Origin: Streptomyces parvus
GTDB taxonomy: Bacteria > Actinomycetota > Actinomycetes > Streptomycetales > Streptomycetaceae
Direction: 5' to 3'
Assembly: GCF_014648875.1 (NCBI RefSeq)
Contig: NZ_BMRY01000011.1
Coordinates: 62,001 to 126,000, forward strand
Length of the DNA stretch: 64,000 nucleotides
The position numbers were made by a program, and so were the translations under genes. Numbering within the stretch: position 1 is the first letter of the stretch; every line of letters begins with the position of its first letter. Positions 22,767 through 30,075 of the stretch are shown here, one piece after another. The notes under the pieces were generated by a model, which ran no database searches, was not told the origin of the DNA, and saw only the letters and a list, made by a program, of their open reading frames with translations.

Positions 22767-24959
22767 ATGCCCGTTGCCCTTGTCAGACCCTCGCGGCCTC
22801 CCGTGGCCGCATCCCGTCGACGGCGCACGCTGGCCCTCGCGGTCATCACCACCCTGGTCGCGACGCTGCTCGCGGCCGTGCAGGCGGCTCCGGCGCAGGC
22901 CGCGCCGGTCCTGCTCTCCCAGGGCAGCACGGTGACCGCCTCCACCCAGGAGAACGGCGGCACCGCGGCGGGCAACGCCGTCGACGGGGACGGCGGGACC
23001 CGCTGGTCCAGCGCGTTCGCCGACCCTCAGTGGATCCGGATCGACCTCGGTTCCCCGGCCGCTCTGAGCCGGGTCGAACTCGCCTGGGAGGCCGCGCACG
23101 CCAAGAGCTACCGCATCGAGCTCTCGACCGACGGCGACGACTGGACGACCGCCTACAGCACCACCACATCGGCGGGCGGCGACGAGACCCTGAACATCTC
23201 CGGCGACGCCCGTTACGTACGTCTGACCGGCACCGAGCGGGCCACCGGATACGGCTACTCGCTCTGGGAGTTCAAGGTCTTCGGTACGCGGGACGGCGGC
23301 GGCGGTCCGGAGATTCCGGGCGGCGGCGACCTCGGCCCGAACGTCCATGTCTTCGACCCGTCGACGCCGGACATCCAGGGCAAGGTCGACGAGATCTTCC
23401 AGCGGCAGGAGGAAGCCCAGTTCGGCAGCGGCCGGCACGCGCTCCTCTTCAAGCCGGGCACGTACGACGACATCAACGCGCAGATCGGCTTCTACACCCA
23501 GATCGCGGGTCTCGGCCTCAACCCGAACGACACCACGTTCAACGGTGATGTGACCGTCGACGCGGGCTGGTTCAACGGGAACGCGACGCAGAACTTCTGG
23601 CGTTCGGCGGAGAACCTGACGCTCAACCCGGTCAGCGGGACCAACCGCTGGGCGGTCTCCCAGGCGGCGCCCTTCCGCCGGATGCACGTCAAGGGCGGGC
23701 TGAACCTCGCCCCCGACGGTTACGGCTGGGCCAGCGGCGGCTACATCGCCGACTCCAAGATCGACGGCACGGTCGGCCCGTACTCGCAGCAGCAGTGGTA
23801 CACCCGCGACAGCTCCGTCGGCGGCTGGACCAACGCCGTGTGGAACATGACGTTCTCCGGCGTCCAGGGTGCCCCCGCGGCGAGCTACCCGACCCCGCCC
23901 TACACCACGCTGGAGACCACGCCGATCTCGCGCGAGAAGCCGTTCCTCTACCTCGACGGGAACGAGTACAAGGTCTTCGTCCCCGCGAAGCGCGTCAACG
24001 CGCGCGGTGTCTCGTGGGACGGCGGAACCCAGCCGGGCGAGTCCATCCCGCTGGACCGGTTCTACGTCGTCAAGCAGGGCGCCACGGCCCCGACGATCAA
24101 CGCCGCGCTGGCGCAGGGCCTCAACCTGCTGTTCACGCCCGGGGTGTACCACATCGACCGGACGATCGAGGTGAACCGGGCGAACACCGTCGTCCTGGGC
24201 CTCGGCCTGGCCACGATCATCCCGGACAACGGGGTGACGGCGATGAAGGTCGCCGATGTCGACGGGGTGAAGCTGGCGGGCTTCCTCATCGACGCGGGCC
24301 CGGTCAACTCGGAGACTCTGCTGGAGGTCGGACCGCAGGGCGCGTCCGCCGACCACTCGGCGAATCCGACCTCGCTCCAGGACGTGTTCGTGCGGATCGG
24401 TGGCGCGGGCCCCGGCAAGGCGACCACGAGCATCGTCGTCAACAGCGACGACACGATCATCGACCACACCTGGGTGTGGCGGGCGGACCACGGTGAGGGC
24501 TGGGGCTGGGAGACCAACCGGGCCGACTACGGGGTCCGGGTGAACGGTGACGACGTCCTGGCGACCGGGCTGTTCGTGGAGCACTTCAACAAATACGACG
24601 TGGAGTGGTACGGCGAGCGCGGCCGCACGATCTTCTTCCAGAACGAGAAGGCGTACGACGCACCCAACCAGGCCGCCATTCAGAACGGGAACACGAAGGG
24701 CTACGCGGCCTACCGGGTCGACGACTCGGTCGAGCAGCACGAGGGCTGGGGCATGGGCAGCTACTGCTACTACAACGTCGACCCGACCATCGTGCAGGAG
24801 CACGGCTTCAAGGCCCCGGTGAAGCCCGGCGTGAAGTTCCACAACCTGCTGGTCGTCTCGCTCGGCGGCAACGGCCAGTACCAGCACGTCATCAACAACA
24901 TCGGGTCGCCGACATCGGGAACGTCGACGATCCCTTCGACCGTCACCAACTTCCCCTAG
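22767..24959 (+). CDS. Secreted CBM32 plus beta-helix protein, putative GH55-like exo-beta-1,3-glucanase
   Basis: A 730-residue exported protein. ATG 22767 has TTTCAGGAG upstream, and the signal peptide ends near QAAPAQAAP. A CBM32 domain (about 45-175) has WIRIDLGSPA and YSLWEFKVFG. After a Gly-rich linker the rest looks like two right-handed beta-helix blocks joined by a connector; examples are TYDDINAQIGFYTQIAGLG, NAVWNMTFSGV and VYHIDRTIEVNRANTVVLGL. This resembles GH55 laminarinases, which also have two beta-helix domains, and the divergent GH16 enzyme fits laminarin use. I recall homologues mislabelled adenylyl cyclase. The exact CAZy family and catalytic Glu could not be confirmed, and a pectate-lyase-like fold is an alternative. 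Confidence 0.7.
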   Translation: MPVALVRPSRPPVAASRRRRTLALAVITTLVATLLAAVQAAPAQAAPVLLSQGSTVTASTQENGGTAAGNAVDGDGGTRWSSAFADPQWIRIDLGSPAALSRVELAWEAAHAKSYRIELSTDGDDWTTAYSTTTSAGGDETLNISGDARYVRLTGTERATGYGYSLWEFKVFGTRDGGGGPEIPGGGDLGPNVHVFDPSTPDIQGKVDEIFQRQEEAQFGSGRHALLFKPGTYDDINAQIGFYTQIAGLGLNPNDTTFNGDVTVDAGWFNGNATQNFWRSAENLTLNPVSGTNRWAVSQAAPFRRMHVKGGLNLAPDGYGWASGGYIADSKIDGTVGPYSQQQWYTRDSSVGGWTNAVWNMTFSGVQGAPAASYPTPPYTTLETTPISREKPFLYLDGNEYKVFVPAKRVNARGVSWDGGTQPGESIPLDRFYVVKQGATAPTINAALAQGLNLLFTPGVYHIDRTIEVNRANTVVLGLGLATIIPDNGVTAMKVADVDGVKLAGFLIDAGPVNSETLLEVGPQGASADHSANPTSLQDVFVRIGGAGPGKATTSIVVNSDDTIIDHTWVWRADHGEGWGWETNRADYGVRVNGDDVLATGLFVEHFNKYDVEWYGERGRTIFFQNEKAYDAPNQAAIQNGNTKGYAAYRVDDSVEQHEGWGMGSYCYYNVDPTIVQEHGFKAPVKPGVKFHNLLVVSLGGNGQYQHVINNIGSPTSGTSTIPSTVTNFP

Positions 24960-25001
24960 CCCCAGCCTTCTTCGGCCCGGACCCGGTGACCCGGGAGCGG
25001 T

Positions 25002-25090
25002 GGGCCGGTCCGGTGCCCGGCGGCCCGGACCGGCCCGCCGCGAACGGAGGGCGGCCTCCGGTGGACGTAACCGTCCGCCGGGGGCCGCCC
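25002..25090. terminator. Two strong hairpins between convergent genes
   Basis: The first hairpin is a perfect twelve-base stem, GGGCCGGTCCGG (25002-25013) with CCGGACCGGCCC (25025-25036). The second runs 25049-25067 paired with 25072-25090, about nineteen pairs including a few G-U, around the loop TAAC. They separate the beta-helix enzyme (plus) from enolase (minus) and probably terminate both. Confidence 0.7.
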
Positions 25091-25152
25091 GTTCCGCGTT
25101 GTGGGGCCGGGCGGCACCGGAGGCGGCGTGCCCGCCCCGGCCCGAGGGCCCG

Positions 25153-26454
25153 TCAGGAGCGGGACAGCAGCGCTCCGCCCGCGTACTGCGCCGAATCGCC
25201 CAACTCCTCCTCGATCCGGATCAGCTGGTTGTACTTGGCCGTGCGGTCGGAGCGGGACAGCGAGCCGGTCTTGATCTGGCCGCAGCCCGTCGCCACAGCC
25301 AGGTCCGCGATCGTCGTGTCCTCCGTCTCGCCGGAGCGGTGGGAGATCACGGCGCTCCAGCCGGCCCGACGCGCGGTGGCGACCGTGGCGAGGGCTTCGG
25401 TCAGGGTGCCGATCTGGTTGACCTTGACCAGGACCGAGTTGCCGACGCCGGTACGGATGCCCTCACGGACCTGCGCCTCGTCGGTGCAGAAGACGTCGTC
25501 GCCGGTGAGCTGGCAGCGGTGGCCGACGCGGGCGGTCAGCTCGCGCCAGCCGTCCAGGTCGTCCTCGGCCATCGGGTCCTCGATGGAGACGATCGGGTAC
25601 GCGTCGATCAGTTCGGCCAGGTAGTCCGCCTGCTCGGAGGACGTACGGCGGACGCCCTCGCCCGTGTACACGTAACGGCCGTCGTGGAAGAACTCCGACG
25701 ACGCCGGGTCCATGATGAGGCCGATGTCCTCGCCGGGACGGTATCCGGTGCGTTCGACGGCGCTCAGGACGAAGTCGAGGGCCTCCTCGGCGGTCCGCAG
25801 AGCGGGGGCGAACCCGCCTTCGTCGCCGACGCCGGTGGAGTGGCCGGCGGCGAGCAGGTCGCGGCGCAGGGTGTGGAAGATCTCGGAGCCCATACGGACG
25901 GCTTCCGCGAAGGTCTTCGCCCCCACCGGCGCGATCATGAACTCCTGGAAGTCCAGCGGATTGTCGGCGTGTGCCCCGCCGTTGATGATGTTCATCATCG
26001 GCAGCGGGAGCAGGCGGGCGTCGGCGCCGCCGAGATAGCGGTAGAGCGGCTGGCGGTGGGCCGCCGCCGCGGCCTTCGCGGCGGCGAGCGAGACGCCGAG
26101 GACGGCGTTCGCCCCGAGCCGGGACTTTCCGGGGGCGCCGTCGAGCGCGACGAGCGCGGCGTCCAGGCCCGCCTGGTCGTCCGCGTCGCGGCCCACGACC
26201 GCGGCCGCGATCTCCCCGTTGACGTGGCCGACCGCCCGGTCGACCCCCTTGCCGTGCCACTGCCCTGCGTCCCCGTCGCGCAGTTCCACGGCCTCCCGCG
26301 CACCGGTGGAGGCCCCGGAGGGGACGGCGGCGCGCCCGAGGGATCCGTCGGCGAGGCGGACGTCGACCTCGACGGTGGGGTTGCCCCGGCTGTCGATGAT
26401 CCGGCGGGCGACGACGGACTGGATGGCGGTGGGCTCAGCTGTCGTGCGGGACAT
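25153..26454 (-). CDS. eno: Enolase (probably a second, paralogous copy)
   Basis: Converts 2-phosphoglycerate to phosphoenolpyruvate. The protein is 433 residues with catalytic and metal residues conserved: SGASTGAREAVELRDGD, GVGDEGGFAP, LIMDPASSEF, SIEDPMAEDD, the active Lys in LVKVNQIGT, SHRSGETEDTTIADL and the second Lys in CGQIKTGSLSRSDR. Deviations from the usual actinobacterial housekeeping enzyme, such as DPASSEF where DVAASEF is common, suggest the paralogue known in Streptomyces rather than the main eno, which normally sits near a septum-formation gene. ATG 26454 has AAGGAC. It is divergent from a MarR regulator that may control it. Confidence 0.93.
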   Translation of the reverse strand: MSRTTAEPTAIQSVVARRIIDSRGNPTVEVDVRLADGSLGRAAVPSGASTGAREAVELRDGDAGQWHGKGVDRAVGHVNGEIAAAVVGRDADDQAGLDAALVALDGAPGKSRLGANAVLGVSLAAAKAAAAAHRQPLYRYLGGADARLLPLPMMNIINGGAHADNPLDFQEFMIAPVGAKTFAEAVRMGSEIFHTLRRDLLAAGHSTGVGDEGGFAPALRTAEEALDFVLSAVERTGYRPGEDIGLIMDPASSEFFHDGRYVYTGEGVRRTSSEQADYLAELIDAYPIVSIEDPMAEDDLDGWRELTARVGHRCQLTGDDVFCTDEAQVREGIRTGVGNSVLVKVNQIGTLTEALATVATARRAGWSAVISHRSGETEDTTIADLAVATGCGQIKTGSLSRSDRTAKYNQLIRIEEELGDSAQYAGGALLSRS

Positions 26455-26529
26455 GCGAGGTCCTTCCGGTAGTCACGTGTCGCGGCACTGGTGCGACAGC
26501 GCCGGCGCGAGCCGCGACGGCAAAACTCT

Positions 26530-26542
26530 ACAGCAATGCTGT
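26530..26542. promoter_or_regulatory. Perfect palindrome in the enolase-MarR gap, candidate operator
   Basis: ACAGCAATGCTGT is a perfect 13-base inverted repeat in an unusually AT-rich patch. Further GCTGT copies follow to about 26580 (CGCTGTTTAG, GGCTGTGCAG, TGCTGTCGAG). It lies between the divergent enolase and MarR starts, where an autoregulating MarR protein would bind. The assignment is inference. Confidence 0.5.
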
Positions 26543-26653
26543 TCAGATGCGCTGTTTAGTTTGGCTGTGCAGTTGTGCTGTCGAGTTTCACCGGGGGCCT
26601 CCTGGGCCGACCACCTGGGCGGACGTGCCCGCAACCGCGGGTTAAAGTGCCCT

Positions 26654-27076
26654 ATGCCCACCCCGGAACCCGCCACCGTCGCCGCCGATCTGCGCACCGC
26701 CATGGGCAAACTCGCACGGCGGGTGAAGCAGGAGGACCGGATTCCGCACGGCCAGGTCGCCGTGCTGGGCGTCCTCGACCGGGACGGGGCGATGACCACC
26801 AGCGACCTCGCCGCGGACCAGCGTGTACGGCCCCAGTCGATGGCCCGGGCGGTCGGCCTGCTGATGGAGCAGGGCCTCGTGGTCCGCCGGGCGCACCCGA
26901 CGGACGGCCGCAAGTCGCTCGTCGATCTCTCCGAGGTGGGCCGGGCGGCGCTGAAAGCGGAGCGCGACCGGCGGGCCGACTGGCTGGCCCGGGCCATCGA
27001 CCTCGAACTCACCGCCGAGGAGCAGCGGCAGCTCACGCACAGCGTGGCCCTGATGGAGCGGCTCGCCGCGTACTGA
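26654..27076 (+). CDS. MarR-family transcriptional regulator
   Basis: A 140-residue winged-helix regulator. The core is visible: QVAVLGVLDRDGAMTTSDLA, then RVRPQSMARAVGLLMEQGLV as recognition helix and following helix, then the wing VRRAHPTDGRKSLVDLSE, and C-terminal dimer helices. The ATG at 26654 is preceded by TAAAGT and five bases, suggesting a leaderless transcript; there is no Shine-Dalgarno. It is divergent from enolase with a palindrome between, so autoregulation and control of enolase are likely. The ligand is unknown. Confidence 0.85.
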   Translation: MPTPEPATVAADLRTAMGKLARRVKQEDRIPHGQVAVLGVLDRDGAMTTSDLAADQRVRPQSMARAVGLLMEQGLVVRRAHPTDGRKSLVDLSEVGRAALKAERDRRADWLARAIDLELTAEEQRQLTHSVALMERLAAY

Positions 27077-27124
27077 GCCCGGCCGCTTTTCCGCTTCACA
27101 TCCCCAACAGCCTTTCAGGGCCCC

Positions 27125-27143
27125 TGGGTTAGGCTCGCCTTAC
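27125..27143. promoter_or_regulatory. Iron box (DmdR1/IdeR type) before the esterase gene
   Basis: TGGGTTAGGCTCGCCTTAC matches the IdeR/DmdR consensus TTAGGTTAGGCTAACCTAA at about 14 of 18 positions when shifted by one base. It lies 61 bases before the siderophore esterase start, so iron repression is expected. Confidence 0.75.
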
Positions 27144-27203
27144 AACGGGCGGAGCCTGTCTCGGCCTGCCTCTCCGCTCTTCCCTTCGCACAAGGAGACG
27201 TTG

Positions 27204-28295
27204 ATGCCTCCGGTGGACGCCGAGAGCCCCTTCGCCGTCTTCGGTCTGCCGGGCCGCCCCGGCACCGACGCGTTCTGGTCGGCGGCGCGCACGCCCGCAG
27301 CGGTGCCCTCCGGCGACGGCTGGCGGACCCTCTTCCTGTGGCGCGGCTCCGACTCCCTGCTCGACTTCGAGAGCTGGTCGCCGCCCGTGCCGCTGCGGCG
27401 CTGGAAGGACACCGACTGCTGGTACGCGGAGGTGTCCATGCCCGCGCGGCTGCGGGTGACCTACCGCGTCCTCGTGGCGGGCGAGGCCCATGCCGATCCG
27501 TTCAATCCGGTCGGCGCGGGGGCCGATCGTTCCGTCGCCGCGACGCCGGACGCCCCGTCCCAGCCGCACTGGCCCGCCCTCGGCCCGGACGATGTGCCGC
27601 CCCTCCCCCGGACCCGGATCCGCTGGAACAGCGAGCGGCTCGGCGGGCGGCGTACGGTGCGGGTTCACCCGGTGGGCGGGGGCGGTCCGGTGGTGCTGCT
27701 GCTCGACGGGGACGACTGGCTGTATCTGCACCCGGCCGCGACCGCCTTCGACGCGGCTTTCGCGGCGGGCGACCTGCCTCCGGTGACCCTGGTGTTCCTG
27801 CCGGCCAAGGACCGGGAGGCCGAGTTTCTCTGCCGTCCGGAGCTGTGGGAGGCGGTCCGGGACGAACTGCTGCCGTTGGTGGGCGACTGCGGGGTGCCGG
27901 CCGAACCGGACCGGCTGGTGGTGGCCGGGCAGAGCCTGGGCGGGCTGAGCGCGCTGTACGCGGCGCTGGAGTTCCCGGAGCTGGTTTCGCGGGTCGCCTG
28001 CCAGTCGGGGTCCTTCTGGTGGGCGCCGGGAGCCGGGGACCTGCCGGATCCGCTGGGCGGGACGGTCGGCGGTGCCGTCGCCGAGCGGCTGCGCCGGGGG
28101 GCCGACCTGTCGCGGCTGCGGTGCGCGTTCGACGTCGGGGAGCACGAGACGCGGATGCTGCCCCACTGCGAGCTGACCGAGTCGCTCACCGAGCGGGCCG
28201 GTGCGACCGTGCGGGTATCGCGGTCCGCCTCGGACCACGACCGGGCCGGCTGGCGGCACGCCCTGCTCAGGGATGTCGCCTGGGCCCTGAGCTGA
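27204..28295 (+). CDS. cchJ: Siderophore esterase, enterochelin-esterase-like (CchJ type)
   Basis: Cytoplasmic Fes/IroD-like hydrolase expected to release iron by cleaving the ferric siderophore. The protein is 363 residues. The N-terminal domain (about 1-145) is the beta-sandwich found in enterochelin esterases. The C-terminal alpha/beta hydrolase has VVLLLDGDDW, the nucleophile elbow VAGQSLGGLSAL with catalytic Ser, and a late His in SASDHDRAGW. ATG 27204 follows AAGGAGA (TTG at 27201 is an alternative). An iron box lies upstream. It is convergent with the siderophore operon, as SCO0490 (cchJ) is at the coelichelin locus as I recall it. Confidence 0.85.
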   Translation: MPPVDAESPFAVFGLPGRPGTDAFWSAARTPAAVPSGDGWRTLFLWRGSDSLLDFESWSPPVPLRRWKDTDCWYAEVSMPARLRVTYRVLVAGEAHADPFNPVGAGADRSVAATPDAPSQPHWPALGPDDVPPLPRTRIRWNSERLGGRRTVRVHPVGGGGPVVLLLDGDDWLYLHPAATAFDAAFAAGDLPPVTLVFLPAKDREAEFLCRPELWEAVRDELLPLVGDCGVPAEPDRLVVAGQSLGGLSALYAALEFPELVSRVACQSGSFWWAPGAGDLPDPLGGTVGGAVAERLRRGADLSRLRCAFDVGEHETRMLPHCELTESLTERAGATVRVSRSASDHDRAGWRHALLRDVAWALS

Positions 28296-28369
28296 GCCAC
28301 GAGCAGGGCAGGGCGGGTGGCGGGTGACTGAAGCCCCCGCCCCACCGGCGGCTCAGCCCCTGCCGGTGG

Positions 28370-30070
28370 CTACCGGGCCACCGCCAGGCAGTACGCCTCG
28401 TCCCCGGCGAGGAGGTTGCGGTGGGTGTCCTCGGCGGTGATGACGCCCCCGTCCAGGACGAGCACCCGGTCCGCCGCGTCCAGGAGCGCCGGGCTGCTGG
28501 TCAGCACGAGCGTGGTGCGGCCCCGGCGCAGCTTCGCGACGTTGCGCGCGATGAGCTGTTCGGTGACCGCGTCCACGGCCGTGGTGGGGTCGTGCAGGAC
28601 GAGCACGTCGGTGTCGGCTGCCAACGCGCGCGCCAGGGAAAGCCGTTGGCGCTGACCGCCCGAGAGGTTCGCCCCCCGGTCGCGTACCACGTGGTCGAGC
28701 CCCTCGCGGTGGAGGGCGACGACGTCGGTGAGCATGGACGCCTCGACGGCATCCGCGATCTCCCGCCCGCTGCCCGACGGGTCGATGTTCGTCCGGAGGG
28801 TGCCGGCGAAGATCTCCCCGTCGTACGGGTTCACCAGCAGGTGTTCGCGGACCGCCTCGACGGACAGGTCGCCGATCTCCCGGCCGCCGACCCGGACCAC
28901 TCCCCCGTACGCCTGCGGGGCGACGTTCACCGCGAGGACGGCGGCGAGCTCGGCCGCCGCACGCGGCTGGTAGGCGGCGATCGCCACGAACTCCCCGGCC
29001 GCCACGGTGAACGTGACCCCTCGGAGCGTGCCGTGGTGGACGGCGTCGATCTCCAGCGCCCCGCCCGGCTCGGGGCGTTCGGGCCCCGGCGTCGCCACCG
29101 GGGGGGCGTTCAGGACGAGGGCCATGCGCTCGGCCGAGGCGCGGGCCATCATCACGTACTTGGGCATCTCGGAGAACATCTTGAGCGGTTCCATGATGAA
29201 CTGCGCGAGCCCCACGGCCATGACGAGTTCGCCGATGGTGATCCGGCCCTCGAACGCCAACCAGCCGGCGGTCAGCGAGACGGCCGTGGCGAGGGCCGCG
29301 TTGAGGGCCAGCGCGGTGCCGGCGTAGGTGCCGTTCACCCGGGCGACGGTGATCGCCTGGCGCTTCGCGTCCGTGCTGACCTTGCGGTAGGCCCCGAAGG
29401 CGGCGTGGTTGCCGCCGAAGCCGTGCAGCGGGCGCAGCCCGATGATCAGGTCGGCGACCTTGGCGCCCGCCCGGGCCACCCGGGCCTGCTGTTCCTGCGT
29501 GCTGGCCCCGATCCGCTTCGACATCACGGCGAGGACCGACAGGATCGCGACGGTGCCCGCCATCACCAGCAGGCCGAGCCGGAGGTCGGCGAGGCTCAGC
29601 GCGAGAGCCGCGACCACGATGGCGACCAGGGAGCTGATCAGCAACGGCACCACCTCGATGATGTCGGCGGTCTGGTCGGCGTCCTCGGTGGCGACGGTCA
29701 GGATCTCGCCCGACTTGAGGTCCACGTCCCTGGCCACCGGCTGGAGCCCGCAGGCCGCCACCTGGACCCGCCAGCGGTGCGCCTCGGTCGTGTTGGCCTT
29801 CTGCAGCACGCGCATGCCGAACCGCCACGACAGGGACACCGTCGTGATGATCACGGCCAGCGAGCCGATCGAGACGCCGAGCGAGCCGAGGCTGCGGTCC
29901 TGCATCGTGTGCTCGACGATGAGGCCGAGCGCGATGGGGAACGCGGTCTCCGCCGCCTGGTACAGGCCCATCAGGACGGTGCCCGCGATCATGGCGCCGA
30001 TGTTGCGGCGCAGTGCCGTCCGCAGGATCGCGGCACCCGGGCGGGGCCGCGCGGTCTCAGGAGTCTTCAT
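28370..30070 (-). CDS. cchI: Siderophore ABC half-exporter with degenerate ATP site (CchI type)
   Basis: A 566-residue fused membrane-ATPase subunit, probably for siderophore export. Six-helix membrane domain (about 10-310) includes IGAMIAGTVLMGLYQAAETA. In the ATPase domain the Walker A loop is lost: the expected GxxGxGKST position reads AAYQPRAAAEL near residue 365. Walker B is LVLHDPTTAVD with Asp instead of the catalytic Glu, and the switch His region reads LTSSPALLD without His. The signature LSGGQRQRLSLARAL is intact. This pairs exactly with the defects of the partner at 41148-42935, so one good and one dead site would form in a heterodimer. ATG 30070 is five bases after the NRPS stop. 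Confidence 0.88.
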   Translation of the reverse strand: MKTPETARPRPGAAILRTALRRNIGAMIAGTVLMGLYQAAETAFPIALGLIVEHTMQDRSLGSLGVSIGSLAVIITTVSLSWRFGMRVLQKANTTEAHRWRVQVAACGLQPVARDVDLKSGEILTVATEDADQTADIIEVVPLLISSLVAIVVAALALSLADLRLGLLVMAGTVAILSVLAVMSKRIGASTQEQQARVARAGAKVADLIIGLRPLHGFGGNHAAFGAYRKVSTDAKRQAITVARVNGTYAGTALALNAALATAVSLTAGWLAFEGRITIGELVMAVGLAQFIMEPLKMFSEMPKYVMMARASAERMALVLNAPPVATPGPERPEPGGALEIDAVHHGTLRGVTFTVAAGEFVAIAAYQPRAAAELAAVLAVNVAPQAYGGVVRVGGREIGDLSVEAVREHLLVNPYDGEIFAGTLRTNIDPSGSGREIADAVEASMLTDVVALHREGLDHVVRDRGANLSGGQRQRLSLARALAADTDVLVLHDPTTAVDAVTEQLIARNVAKLRRGRTTLVLTSSPALLDAADRVLVLDGGVITAEDTHRNLLAGDEAYCLAVAR

Positions 30071-30075
30071 CAGGG

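Noticed and set aside
28296..28369. Intrinsic terminator between the convergent esterase and exporter genes
   Set aside because: GGGCGGGTGGCGGG and GCCCCCGCCCC could pair but with several mismatches; too weak to list as a feature.
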